DNA of 64,000 nucleotides. Source: Lithospermum erythrorhizon (taxonomy: Eukaryota > Streptophyta > Magnoliopsida > Boraginales > Boraginaceae). The number at the start of each line of letters is the position of its first letter. The first letter of the stretch is position 1. This document shows, piece by piece, positions 46,139 through 58,252 of this stretch. The stretch spans positions 62,001 to 126,000 of the forward strand of contig JADFUC010000540.1 in NCBI GenBank assembly GCA_019722365.1. Reading direction: 5' to 3'. The translations under genes and the position numbers were made by a program. Under the pieces are notes generated by a model. That model saw nothing but the letters and a program-made list of their open reading frames with translations. It ran no database searches and was not told the DNA's origin.

Positions 46139-46402
46139 TATAAATATTTGTGGGATGATCTGATGTGGAGATGCATGTTTATTTATAGATGAAAGATTAC
46201 GTGAAAGTGTAAATACATTTCTATTTGAATTTACAGCAGTTGTCATCATCCCCATCACATAATTTGAATTAGAATCTTGTCTACATCACTTAGTTACAAA
46301 CGATTAATCACTTAATTCTTTCCTACAATTTAACTCCAACAATAACATGTGCACCGATTGGAATTGTCATGTGCTGCAACTGCATAGATGACTATCTTAA
46401 CA
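46139..46402 (-). repeat. 5' LTR of the copia element
   Basis: Related to 40842-41083 over its length. The outer end CTTAACA is exact, and the inner end (TATAAATATTTG) has lost the TG dinucleotide. Divergence between the two LTRs is considerable, so the insertion is old. Confidence 0.75.
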
Positions 46403-46407
46403 ATTAC
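46403..46407. repeat. Target-site duplication ATTAC, right side of copia element
   Basis: Matches 40837-40841 exactly. Confidence 0.75.
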
Positions 46408-46537
46408 TACACGTAGAAAGTTAGGATCCTATTAAGATTTTATTTTATTAAAATTTTTAAAGGACTTGTTTTTTAATTTTTAAATTATTAAAGGCTTCTT
46501 TATCAATTTTTTAGAGGTCAATTTACAAAAGTATATA

Positions 46538-46751
46538 CTCCCTCCATTTCAAATTAGTTGGCGTTTTGGGATTAAGGTGTCGAGGCTTTGACTTAAAATT
46601 CTCTTGTGTGCTTAGAAAAATATAAAATTGATATAATTGGATTAAAAGTTTTAAAAATAATTTCATAATATTATTTTATTATATAAGAAGTAATTAATGA
46701 TAAGTTGTGTTCCGAAAAATGAGATAGTCAATTAATTTGAAGTGGAGGTAG
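46538..46751. mobile_element. Stowaway-like MITE
   Basis: CTCCCTCCATTTCAAATTAGTTG at the left is mirrored by CAATTAATTTGAAGTGGAGGTAG at the right, with TA on both sides. Degraded relatives lie at 31133-31350 and 34850-35010. Confidence 0.75.
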
Positions 46752-47384
46752 TATATACTGTATATTATTATACTCAGTAATTCTTATGTTATTGCATTAT
46801 AAAGTTTAGCGTTAGTGAATGCGGAGTTATCTGATATATTCAATGGCGTTTCAATATGAGTATGATATATATATGTAAGGATCTTTCGATAACGTATTTT
46901 TGAGTGCGAGTATACGTATATTAAAATAACAATTATATTAAGATTATTAATAGGAAATCACCAGCATAATCGTAGGACACTAGCTACACTACGATATACA
47001 GAGTATTCAATAACATTTGTATCCAGCTCTACTCCGGATCATTCCTTCCTTTTCAAATCTTTTTGGTAGATCTAACATATAAGGATCCTACCTACTAAAC
47101 AATCGCTTATTTATATTTGAATAACAATAAATCAGAATTAGGCCTATGCTATGCTACTGGAAAGTAACATTTCAAATCAACAATATAAAATATTTAATTA
47201 CTCCGTGATATTCTGATGTTGTATACAGCATACACGTTTATTAGTGGAGAAATATTGACTTATTGTTCCAATGGCCACATAGCTCCAAATTAAGTTGTTC
47301 ATATTATTGTTTGACGTGTAATCATATCAGTGGATTTCTTAACGACTCATCATTTGCTAACAAAAGATAAGTAACTCATATTGT
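46752..47384. other. Intergenic, nothing recognised
   Basis: AT-rich, with no gene, RNA or terminal repeats seen. Confidence 0.4.
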
Positions 47385-47510
47385 CCCAAAACATAGTTCA
47401 ACTGGTAAAGAGTTCATAAACTGTTGTGGCATCTCTGACCTTCCTCTGCAGTGTGGATTCGACTCCTTTTAGGATCAACCTTGTATGAGTTGGTTTATAG
47501 AAAACTATCA
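47385..47510 (+). mobile_element. tRNA-derived SINE-like fragment
   Basis: A consensus A box TAGTTCAACTGG (47394-47405) is followed by a B box GGATTCGACTCC (47455-47466). This arrangement is that of tRNA-derived plant SINEs. No tail or target duplication was identified. Confidence 0.5.
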
Positions 47511-48552
47511 GTACACTGATCAGTTGAGGCACATTCCACAATTTACCTCATACGTGTAGTTTAAGGATAACGTAAAACCCTAGATTGAGGATTTCAATTT
47601 TTTTTGAAAAGAAACTCATACCATTTAGTTTGATCAACGTTTTGGTTATTTATATCAATCTTTAACCATCATTTGTTTTTTATTATTGATTCTATTATTT
47701 TAAAAAAACTAATATCGCTAGAGTTGTTTTTTTAATAATTAGGGATAATTTTATTTCACAAGAAATAAAGAATTACAAATATCATTCTATGTTAGGCTAC
47801 ATATGAAACTACAATTCGACTGCCCAACAAAAAAGAAAACATACTAGTCTAATAAACCAATCTTTGACACGTAGGAGGTTGGCAGACAATCAGCATTTTC
47901 TAACGACTATTAAGATGAAGAAAATTTCAATCATTGGTTATGCCAGTAAATGCTCCTCCAAAATCAATATTTTGGACAATGAAGACTTTCCATTTCTTTT
48001 CGCGTCTAATGTCTAACAGCCTCATCACGAGCGAACAAATCTTGGCTCTTGTAAAAATTATTAACCAAAATATTCTACTTTGTCATCCAAATCTTATAGA
48101 AATAAAGCAAAGCAGAGATTTTGGAGCGAATATTACTAAAACAAAGTGAAGAAAAATACTCTAGATATGAAATTCTAAAGAGAAAAATATATTAAATTAT
48201 TAAAACCTAAGAAAAATAATATAAAAAAAAAATAATGAAGGGAAGAATAACACTTAAAGGGATGGTTATTAACTTCCTAAAGGCGGTTTCTTGAAGAAGA
48301 TTTTTTAAACAGAGAAAGAGATAGGAGGCCAGGAGGGAGACGAATAATCGCTAGATTTGTTTTGAAAAGTACCTTCAAAATATTATTTCATTAAAGTGAT
48401 GTTTAAAGTTTGAAATGAAAAATAAATAAAAAAGTCAATTGAAATGAATTGAATGATATATTGCTTAAAAAAACTTCATACTCGCTGATTCCATATATTA
48501 AAGGATTTGTACAATTTTAAACTTTTTTATAGTGAGTTAGTTGCTAATTTTG
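47511..48552. other. Intergenic, left flank of the LTR array
   Basis: A 71-residue plus-strand open frame (47934-48149) has no recognisable similarity. Nothing else was seen. Confidence 0.4.
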
Positions 48553-49905
48553 TGATAACCAGTTAAAAAAAAAAATTTTAATTTTTCGATTCGGTGGGAC
48601 CGGGAATAGTATATTTTTTTCGATGATAATATTTAAGTAAACTTTTGAGCAATTTCATTTATAATTTAATTAGTGTTTAGAAATTGGAAGAATTTTATCA
48701 TCTTTGAGGAAACCGGGTTCGTGGAGGTTTTAAATAAAATCGCGAATGTGGCAGAACGGGACTCGAGGATTTTTTAACTATCTATTCATACATATCCTCC
48801 CACATCATCATCATCATCACAACTTCATCTTCTTTCCTCATTTTGGCCGAAATTAAGGCCTCACTTAATTTAATTTCCATTCTTGGAATTTGTGGCTCGA
48901 GCTCAGATCGGGTTTATGTAGAATATTGTTCTCCCCCATTATTCTCTTGAGTTGAGTAAGAAATTTCAAGTCTTTGAGATAATTTCTTGGGTTTTGACAT
49001 AGTTGACTTTTGTGAGAGGCTTTCGCAGTGAGATTTTATGATAAATCTTAGTTGGTTATGGGTGCAGCAAATGTTTGAGTGAGGAATTCGTGATTTAAGA
49101 ATCGTTTGAGGATGTTATAGTGGGAGGTTGGAAGCTTTAGGGTTTTGATTTGAATTTTATATGAATATTTTATAAAGACTTTTAAATGTGTAGGAGGTTA
49201 TATTGGGACCTTGTATAAGTTTGTTATGATGTTAAATTGGTGATTTTAAAATTGATTAAAAGGGTATTATGTTGAAGAAAAGTGTAAATTCGAGGTTGAG
49301 TTAATTGATATTTCGGAGTATAGATTGATGAGTATGAGACTTGATGATTAGTTAGAATAACTTATAAGTCAATTTGTAATGAGAAGTGATAAAATTGGAA
49401 TTTAAGCGGGGAATCGGTGGGTTGTTGATCCACGATGGGGATTATAATTCGATAGTTTATCGGAATCGAGTTATACCGTTTAGAGATAGTTCCCTAAGAG
49501 TTGGTTATGTATCTTCTAGAGCATGATGATATATAGTAGTAGGTGCGTTATACTTTAAAAGATTGTTGTTGCGTTGATCGTGGAAAAGAGCCGGTTACCT
49601 TGATTGTCCTTTCGTGAAGGTTTTGCGGTAGCTAGCAGTAGTACTTATCTCGCGTGTATTACACCCTGCACTTCTTCAAATGAATTATTTTTTGTCCTTG
49701 TATTATAATCGTGTGTAAAGGGTGTCTGGTCTTTGTAATATAATTACATGTGAATGAATTGTATATGTCGCTTGTGATATGATTAGAGAATGGTATACAT
49801 GCAATGGTTCCACGATTACTTGTATGAGCCTAATATGATTATGTGACTACGATGCGGCATTGAAGAGGCTGGTTTGAGGTAAGTGATGGCTTTGAACTCT
49901 GACTT

Positions 49906-50078
49906 TACGTATTATGTGGCCTTACAGCTTGTGGTATTTATGTGGCTTTATTAGAGCACTTGTGGTATTTATGTGGCCTTAGCGACGCTTTGTGGTATTT
50001 ATGTAGCTTTGTCGGCACCTTAGTATTTATGTAGCCTTGTCGCATGGTATTTTATGTGGCTTGTCGGCACTTGGCTGA
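49906..50078 (+). repeat. Minisatellite A in LTR 1 (about 29 bp unit)
   Basis: About six units of GTGGTATTTATGTGGCTTTG followed by TCGGCACTT, with variation in length and sequence. The matching array in LTR 2 is at 55780-55980. Confidence 0.8.
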
Positions 50079-50264
50079 GTATTTCGGCGGTTGTGATTGA
50101 TTCGTTGTGTGATGTATTAATTTGTATGCTTTGCTATTGTTGGAAGTAAAGTAGTTGGTTATTGAGAGGTGTTCGATGGAGTTATGTATGATTTTGGGAG
50201 TGACTTGGTATTAGGATGCTTGACCCACATAGTTGGGACTACTAGGGATTAGGTGGCTACTTCC

Positions 50265-50655
50265 TTGCGAGGATATGTGGCCCAGTGGCCTATCACTACG
50301 GTATAAGCGTGCGGCCATGATTCTCTTTGATCGCTTTTCTTTGTGTGCATTGTCGAGGTGGCCCATACTACGGTATATAGCGTGCGGTATGATTCTCTTT
50401 GATCAGCTTTCTTTGTGTGCATTATCGAGGTGGCCTATACTCTGGTATAGCGTGCGGTTTGGCCATACTACGGTATGGCGTGCGGTATGATTCTCTTTTG
50501 ATCGACTTTCTTTGTGTGCATTGTCGAGGTGGCCACATACTACGGTATAGCGTGCGGTATGATTCTCTTTGATGCTTTCTTTATTATTGCATTGTCGAGG
50601 TGGCCACATACTACGGTATAGCGTGCGGTTTAGCCTATACTTGGTATAGCGTGCG
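50265..50655 (+). repeat. Minisatellite B in LTR 1 (about 72 bp unit)
   Basis: About five units containing GTGGCC.ATACTACGGTATA, GCGTGCGGTATGATTCTCTT, TGATCG, CTTTCTTTGTGTGCATTGTC and GAG. Open frames at 50233-50490 and 50403-50669 are products of this periodicity, not genes. Confidence 0.85.
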
Positions 50656-50790
50656 GTGTACCTTAGCAAGCACGTGTATAAAGAGATGCGGTGTGCCTTA
50701 TACTTTATTGTATAAGTGCGGTGTGCCTTATACTTTGATGGCCATAAGTCTGCCGGTTTTGGCCTTATCTTTGCGGTATAAGTGCGAGGG
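50652..50790 (+). repeat. Minisatellite C in LTR 1 (about 28 bp unit)
   Basis: Units of GTGCGGTGTGCCTTATACTT followed by TGTATAA, three to four times, with an interrupted last unit. Confidence 0.7.
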
Positions 50791-52358
50791 TGATTGTTGA
50801 TTTGTCCATTCTAGGGTAGACGGATTGGTATATGCTGCATTAGAGGATGGTATCTTGGTGGGGATATGAGAGATAGGAGGTTTGATGACTAGAGTTTTAG
50901 TCGTTGTTGAGTCTACGTGATTTCATTTGGGTGATTGTGCCTCGGAACCTACATTATATATTCATGTGTTATATGCGAGACTTCATGGTAGGTATATTTA
51001 GCCATGACTTTATCAAATAATCACAGCCATACATGTATTTTATTCATATTTGACTACGATGTCTATTCACAATCTTGTTGTTGTGCTGTCAACAGTGCTT
51101 TGATAGTTGTACTTCATTTTTTAAGCGTCGACCTTAATAAACTTAACTATTTTCTTGAGGAATCTGTTATTTATTTTTGGAGTTGTAGCCTTCTTGGCAT
51201 TCTTGTCTTTTGTTAGATATGTTACATATATCTTAAATTGGCTAATGGATGAGATACTTTGGAATAGAGACATTAGGAGGCAGTACTGTGAAGTTTATGC
51301 TAATACGTACGATGATATTGATGATATTTTATATATATATATGAATTTGGAAAAATGGATTAGTGTGCTAGAATATAAAGGCTCTTACGATCTAACCACG
51401 ACGATACCATGGAGGTAAAATAAGTTCCATTATACTAAATGGAAAATGCGGGAAGATTAAATGCATGCTTGGGTTATGCGGATTCGAGATATATTCTTCG
51501 ATTAAGTATTAAGAAATGCGTATAAAGTCTTTATGAGGAACATTAGTTGTCATAGGAGAATATGATTGTAAAATGGGGGAGTAGTACTAAAGTCTTGAAC
51601 TAAAGATAAGTGATTAGTCGTATATCGTGAGTTATGAGAGGTTAAGATATGTTTAAGTATTATTAATGTTTGAGGTGTATATTATATTTAAGAATTAGCT
51701 ATACTTCATAAAGATAACAGGATAAGAAATCGCTCTTGTAATTAAGGTGTCTTGTGAGTAAGTTGTTGGCTACGTAGTGTGGGTTATCGGTGGGTGTTAG
51801 TTAGAAAGCCAATAAGGAAAGTTTTTATTTTTGTAGCAAAATAGCACTGCTCAAAATAATATCTTCTTTGGGGTATATAATTACAAATAGGTGAGGAATC
51901 TAAAATTTTTTTTCTTATTAGATGCGTCGGTAGGTTAACTTACATTGCTATTTATTTTCACTCATTTTAATTGAAACTTTCCTATTTTCCACATGGGCGG
52001 GCGTTTAAATTTTTAGGTTGTTGGAATGTGGAGTATATGCGTGGCCGGTAGGCTGCGTACCCTTGAGATGGCGATGGTGGCAGAAGACCTCAGCAGTCAT
52101 ACTTTTATCTTCTTGAAAGTTTACTGTTGTTTATAATTATTATTGACTCGAGTTGTATAAGGGGTGTTTGATGTGTATTTATATTATGAGTTTGATATTT
52201 GTTGTCTTATTGGTTAGTTCGCCCGATAAGGCCGAGTTATATTGTTTTGTTATGATGTAAAAGTCATTTTTTATTGTTATCGTCGTTGGTGACTGATTAT
52301 CTGAGGTTGGTGGCCGGTCCCGACACCGAGGGAACCCCTTTGGGCGAATCGTTAATTT
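50791..52358 (+). other. LTR 1, downstream part, no genes
   Basis: Unique within one LTR but repeated at 56672-58232. Short open frames (51004-51216, 51155-51418, 52274-52498) have no recognisable similarity. The end carries the block GGTGGCCGGTCCCGAC...GAGGG before the primer-binding site. Confidence 0.55.
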
Positions 52359-52378
52359 TGGTATCGAGCCCTAGGTTT
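52359..52378 (+). promoter_or_regulatory. Primer-binding site, unit 1 (initiator tRNA-Met)
   Basis: TGGTATCGAGCCCTAGGTTT is very close to TGGTATCAGAGCCAGGTTT, the complement of the 3' end of plant initiator tRNA-Met. Position after the long repeat fixes plus-strand orientation. Confidence 0.7.
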
Positions 52379-54355
52379 ATGTTTTTCTTGGTGTCTTTTG
52401 TGTGGTTATGTGCACGGAGTTCAGTTATAAGTGTGTTGTGTGTAGTCGTTTTTGGTTTGAGTTCATTCTTTCCCGAATCCGTTGGGGGCGCCACTTGAAG
52501 ATTCGTTGACTCGCGTCACAGTGCTTACGAGACTACTTTGCGTGTGTTTTTGTGGTGTTATTTGATTAAGATGTGTTATATTAGGAGATATGTGAAATGA
52601 ATTAAGGGTAATATGAAATGCGTCGAAGTTATGTATTTGTTGAGATGGGTAGGCAGGCATATATGGAGATCGGTGCGATGGTAGATATTTATGAGAGATT
52701 ATATTGGAGCGATACATGCTGTGGGTTTAGAATATGATGCAGGTATCGGAAATATTATGAGATATTGGGTGATACATATTTTGGGAAAAATGCTTAATAG
52801 TTGATGTGGTAGTAGAGTGCTAATGAAGTTTTATGGGCGAGAGGAAGTGAGTGGGATAAAAGTGATAATTAATATCACGATATACTCGGGAGGTGGAGTT
52901 GTAAGGAATATCGATGGGTTATAAGTAAGGATTCTTGGTTAAACTAAGATACATGATTATAAGGAAGTGTGAAATGTGGGTTTGATGGGGAAATGATAAA
53001 TAGAGTGGGGTGAATACAAATCGGGGAGCGAATAAGAAAAGAGGTTGAGTTATCATTAATAATGTTTAAGTAAAGGTTAGGTGTTTGAGTAAAGTCGATG
53101 CTTTTGTGATAGTAATGATCGTTCTTGAGGATGTAAACTTTATGTTGAAACGCTTTGGAGATGGAATCTGGATGAATATGTTTGAGGATTTAAGGAAGAG
53201 ACCGAATTATACCGGGGAAAATGAGGAAGGGAATTATTTGGTGACTAGGGTGGAAGAGTTGTTGATAAGTTGCAGAGCCGATTGTGTGAATTTAAGGGTA
53301 ATAAAAGGTTAGTTGAGGAGGATTACGGTGACGTGAGTCGTGGGATTAGAAATTGATAGGTGTAGAGGGTTGATCTTTAAAATAATTAAAATTTCTCTTG
53401 GATACTTGGAGTAATTGGAGTTTATCATTCCGGTTGTTACACCCTTATCTATGTTGAGTGAAGTATATGGTTATTGATTGTGAGCGTATCTGGCAGTAAT
53501 AAACTTATACGGCGTGGCTTAATAGTAGAGTGTGAAATGTTGACACGGAGCGGTGGTTGTGTTTGAGGTATTACGGGCTATTTATTTTTGTGGTATTCAT
53601 GTTTAAATTTGTGTATATGATTGGGTGTGTTCAATTGGAGTATGTTGTGTTATGGACGTATACGTGAATATATTTTTACGAGAAATAGTTCTATATGAAA
53701 TTGTTGTATCGTGTGTATTATGGATGCTACGTTGAGATTGTTGTGTGTATGATTGATATTATATGTGATTTGTGGTGTTTGATTTGAGGATATTGAGATG
53801 AGGTGGGGTGTTCGAAGGGGTGGCGCCGGGAAAAGGATGGTGGTTATACATATAATGTTATTGGTTTATCTTTTGTAAGTTATTTTATAGTAGTTGTAAT
53901 ACGGAAACGTGGTGTGGTGAAATTTTCTTTGTTTACTCGTTTAATTATGTGATATGGAAGTAGTATGGTGACACAAATTATGAGTGGAATAGGTATCGGT
54001 GATAATATGAATTTTAATTTTTGAATGGTATGTTGGAGGCAATTTAGGATGTTTATAACACTAAGGTTGATAATGATAATAACAAAGCGAGCAATAAGAT
54101 GATAAAAGCGAATAGGAAAAATTAGCGTTGAATGTGTTATGAATGTGAAATTATTTGCGCTTAAGTTAATTGACATAAGATATTGTGGGAGCTATGAGAG
54201 GCAGAATCTTATATTGGGGAAATTTGAGTAGGTGACAAGGTGTCACGATGTTAGTTGATAAAGGGCATGTCGAAAGATGCGTTGAGTTTATCGACAGTTG
54301 GGTTACGGAGAGGTAAATTTAGAGGCGAGGGAATATTTTTATTAGGTGGGTAGTG
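52379..54355 (+). other. Internal region of unit 1, non-coding
   Basis: No zinc knuckle, protease, YxDD or integrase motif. The longest plus-strand open frame after the start (53085-53312, 75 residues) has no recognisable similarity. The last bases before the next LTR (GAGGCGAGGG, AGGTGGGTAG) are purine-rich and could be the polypurine tract. Confidence 0.55.
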
Positions 54356-55779
54356 TGATAACTTAGTTACAAAAAAAAAAAAAAAATTGCAGAATTTTTA
54401 GGTCAATGGGGTGGGACCGGGGAATAGTATAATTTTTTTTTCGATGATAATATTATTCATTAAAACTTTTGAGCCGAATTTCATTTATAATTTAGAAGTG
54501 TTTGCCATGGAAGAATTTTATCTTTGAAATCGGGTTGGGTAGGTTTAGAATGCGATAAGCGGAGGAATTACTTAAAACGAGGCAGGACTCGAGAGTTTTT
54601 AATATCTATTCATACATATCCTCCCGTCATCATCGTCGTCTAAGCTTCATCTTTCCTCATTTTTGGCGAGAATTAAGCCCTCCCCCACCCAAAAATTTCA
54701 TTTTTCCGTTTACCTGCTTCGATTGTGGCTCGAGGCTTCGAAGATCGGTTGTAGAATATTGTTCTCCCCATCGTTCTCTTCGGAGTTAAAGGTAAGAAAT
54801 TTCAAAGTCTTTGAGGATATTTCTTGAGTTTTTGACATAGTTGACTTTTTAGTTGGCTTTTTCCATAATTGAATTACATGATAAATCTTAGTTGGTTATG
54901 GAGTTACGTATTTGAAAGGTGAGAATTCGTGATTTAGAGATACGTTTGAGGATGTTGTGAAGTCGGGAGTTGACTTTTTAAGGTTTTTCGGTTGAATTTT
55001 TTATATGGATATTTTTATAAGACTTTAAATGTGTAGGGGGTTTATATTGGGACCTTATTACATGGTTGTTATGATGTTAAATTGGTGATTTAAAATTGAT
55101 TAAAGGGTATTATGTTGAAAAGGTGTAAATTCAGGGTTGAGTTATAATTGATATTTCGGATTATAGATTGTTAATTATGGACTTGATGATTAGTTAGAAT
55201 AAGCTTTATAAAAATCAATTTGTAATGAAAGTGATAAGATGGAATTTGTGAGGAATCGATTGGGTTGTGTCCGATGGGATTATAATTCGATAGTTTATCC
55301 GTCCAAGTTATACCATTTAGAGATAGTTCCCTAAAAGAGTTGGTTATGTATCTTCTAGAGCATGGGTATATAGTAGTAGGTACTTGATTATACTTTACGG
55401 GTGTTGTTTTAGCGTTGATCGTGGAAAAGAGGCAGTTACCTTGATTGTCTTTAAAGTGAAGGTTTTTGCGGTAGCTTCTTGAGGGAGGGGTGAGTACTTA
55501 TCTCGCGTGTATTACCTTATGTACTTCTTTCAAATGGTGTACACATCCACTTTGTATTATAATCATGTGTGTAAAAGGGGGTGTCACCAGTCTTTTTGTA
55601 ATATAATTATGTGTGTGAATGGTGTATATGTCCTTGTGATATGATTACGAGGGAATGAGCATACATGGCAATGGTTGTACGATTATGTGAGCCTAATATG
55701 ATTATGTGACTACATTACGCGGCGTTGAAGAGAATTTGGTTTGAGGTAAGTGATGCTTTGAACTCCCGACTTATATTTT

Positions 55780-55980
55780 ACGTATTATGTGGCCAGCGGC
55801 ACTTGTAGTATTATGTAGCTTTAGCCGGCACTTGGCCAGTATTATGTGGCCTTGGCCGGCACTTGTGGTATTTATGTAGCTTTATCGGCACTTGTAGTAT
55901 TATATACAGCCTTGTCGGCTTTTGTGGTATTTATGTGGCTTTGTCGGCACTTGTGGTATTTATGTGGCACTTGGCCGGCG
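55780..55980 (+). repeat. Minisatellite A in LTR 2
   Basis: About seven units of the 29 bp GTGGTATTTATGTGGCTTTG / TCGGCACTT repeat. Unit number and sequence differ from LTR 1. Confidence 0.8.
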
Positions 55981-56159
55981 GTTGTGATTGATTCACAGAT
56001 TGTGTGATGTATTAGGCTGTATGCTTTCTTATTGTTGGAAGTAAAGTAGTTGGTTATTGAGAGGTGTTCGATGGAGTTATGTATGATTTGGGGTGACTTG
56101 GTATTAGGATATGACCACATAGTTGGGACTACTAGGGATTAGGTGACTCTCATTTCCTT

Positions 56160-56535
56160 GCGAGGATATGTGGCTATTGGCCTATCACTACGGTATAAGC
56201 GTGCGGTATGATTCTCTTTGATCGACTTTCTTTGTGTGCGTTGTCGAGGTGGCTTTTTATCTTACGGTATAGCGTGCGGTATGATTCTCTTTGTCATTTT
56301 TTCTTTGTCGAGGTGGCCTACGGTATAGCGTGCGAGTTTGGCCTACGTCATAAGCGTCTTGCGAGGTATGATTCTCTTTGATCGACAAGCGTAATGCGCA
56401 TTCATCGAGTGGCCACATACTACGGTATAAGCGTGCGGTATGATTCTCTCTTTTGATCGGCTTTTCTTTGTGTGCGCGTTGTCAAAATTGTTATTTTTAT
56501 CACTACCGGTATAGCGTGCGGTTTGGCCTATCTTG
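56160..56535 (+). repeat. Minisatellite B in LTR 2
   Basis: Four to five units of the roughly 72 bp repeat with GCGTGCGGTATGATTCTCTT. More indels than in LTR 1. Confidence 0.8.
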
Positions 56536-56672
56536 TGGTGGCGGTGTGCACTTATACTTTGTGTATAAGGAGTGCGGTGTGCCTTATACTTTGTGTATAA
56601 GTGCGGTGTGCCTTATACTTTGTGTATAAAGTGCGGTTTTGGCACTTATCTTTGCGGTATAAGTGCGAGGTG
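56530..56672 (+). repeat. Minisatellite C in LTR 2
   Basis: Four units of GTGCGGTGTGCCTTATACTT followed by TGTGTATAA, more regular than in LTR 1. Confidence 0.8.
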
Positions 56673-58232
56673 ATTGTTGATTTGTCCGTTCCGCAGGTAG
56701 GCAGTTGAGTATATGTAGCATTAGAGAGGATGGTATGCGGTGGGGATATGAGAGAGATAGGAGGTTTGATGACTAGAGTTTTTAGTGGATTTGTTGAGTC
56801 TACATGATTTCATTTGGGTGATTGTGTCTTTATCGGAACCCTACATTATTATATATTCATGTGTTATGTACGAGACGTATTGGAATTATGTTGTAGAAGC
56901 ATCCGATAATCTGTATACATATTTTATTCATATTTATTTCACGATGACTATTCTGTCTTTGTTGTGTGCTTAAGCAGCGGTGCTGATGAAGTTATCTCTT
57001 CATTTTTAAAGCGTCGGCCTTGTCGGCAATATTTTTTAACTTGAGGATACGGTATTTATTTCGGTTGTCGGCACTAAACGTGTCTTTTTGTTAGATATGT
57101 TACATATATCTTAAGTGGCTAATGGATGAGATACCTTTGGAATGAGAACATTAGGGCGAGAAATTATAAGCTGAAGTTTATGCTAATACATCGATATTGA
57201 TGTTGATGATATTTTTATATATATATATGGTGGAAAAATGGATTCAAATGTGCTAGAATAAATCTTGATCTAACTTGACGATACCGTGGAGGTAAATAAG
57301 TTCCGTATACTAAATGGAAAATACAGGAAGATAAATACGTACTTAGGTTATGCGGATTCCCGAAGATATATTACTCTCAGTCATATTAAGAAATGCATAT
57401 ATTTGGAAGGTCTTATGAGGAACATTAGTTGTCATAGGAGGAGTATGATTGTAAAATGGGGGAGTAGTCTTTAAGAGTGAACTAAAGATAAGTGATTGAG
57501 TCGTATATATGCATGAGTTATGAGGTTAAGATATATGTTTAAGTTATTGTGTGTTTAGAGGTGTATATTATATTGGGAATTAGCTATACTTCATAAAGAT
57601 AACGGATGAAATACCTCTTTGTAATTAAAGATTAATGCTTTGTGAGTAAGTTGTTGACGTAGTGTGGAGTTATGTCGGTGTTAGTTAAGCCAATAAGGAA
57701 AGTTTATTTTGTGGCTTAAGTAACCTATAAAATAATACTCTTGGGGTATATAATCTCTAAATAGGTGAGAATCTAAATTTTTTCTTAATCGTCACGTCGG
57801 GTAGGTTAAGCTTACGTCTTCATTTATTTTCACTTTCGGCTTTTTAGGTGGCTACATTTCACACTATGGGCGGGCGTTTCATGCCTAGATTTGTTGCGGA
57901 ATGACCGATATGCATTGGCGATAGTGCTTTGAGATGATGGTGGCTTGAGTTTAAGCGTCATACTTTTATCTTAGCGAGGATTTCACATTTGTTTATAAGT
58001 GTATTATTTCGAGTTGTATAACAAATTGTTTGATGTGTTTATATTATGAGTTTCGATGTTGTTGTACTATTGAGATTTAGTTCACCCAGATGGAATGAGT
58101 TATATTGTTTATTTATGATGTAAAAGAAGTCATTTTATTGTTATCCGTCGTTGGTGACTCGATTACTTCTACGAGGGTTGGTGGCCGGTCCCAACCTCGA
58201 GGGGCCCGCTGGGGCGGATGCGTTAAATTTTG

Positions 58233-58252
58233 TGGTATCAAACCCTAGGTTT
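58233..58252 (+). promoter_or_regulatory. Primer-binding site, unit 2 (initiator tRNA-Met)
   Basis: TGGTATCAAACCCTAGGTTT in the same position as in unit 1. Confidence 0.7.

Larger units (their letters stand above)
40842..46402 (-). mobile_element. Ty1/copia LTR retrotransposon, nearly full-length but decayed
   Basis: The element has related LTRs at 40842-41083 and 46139-46402, the 5 bp duplication ATTAC outside both, and a polypurine tract GGGGGAGA (minus strand, 41084-41091) beside the 3' LTR. Inside, on the minus strand, are zinc knuckle, DSG protease, integrase, reverse transcriptase and RNase H relics in copia order (integrase before reverse transcriptase). Total 5.56 kb, including about 0.8 kb of foreign sequence at 43025-43790. 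Frameshifts and stops break the polyprotein, so it is not autonomous now. A primer-binding site is only weakly visible next to the 5' LTR (46125-46138). Confidence 0.85.
48553..52358 (+). repeat. LTR copy 1 (about 3.8 kb)
   Basis: Runs from TGATAACCAG to the base before the primer-binding site. It includes a leader-like CATCATCATCATCATCAC tract (48803-48820), GTAAGAAATTTC donor-like sequence near 48956 and three minisatellites (49906-50790). Confidence 0.65.
54356..58232 (+). repeat. LTR copy 2 (about 3.9 kb)
   Basis: Collinear with LTR 1 throughout, including minisatellites A, B and C. It starts TGATAACTTAGTTAC and a run of at least 15 A. Confidence 0.65.

Noticed and set aside
50233..50669. 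Open frames on both strands with repeated CALSRWPILWY or NRTLYRSMWP-like peptides
   Set aside because: Periodic peptides come from the 72 bp minisatellite. They are present on both strands and not conserved in the second LTR.
49906..50790. CRISPR-like regularly spaced repeats
   Set aside because: Units are contiguous and degenerate without unique spacers of constant size, in a plant LTR. This is a minisatellite.
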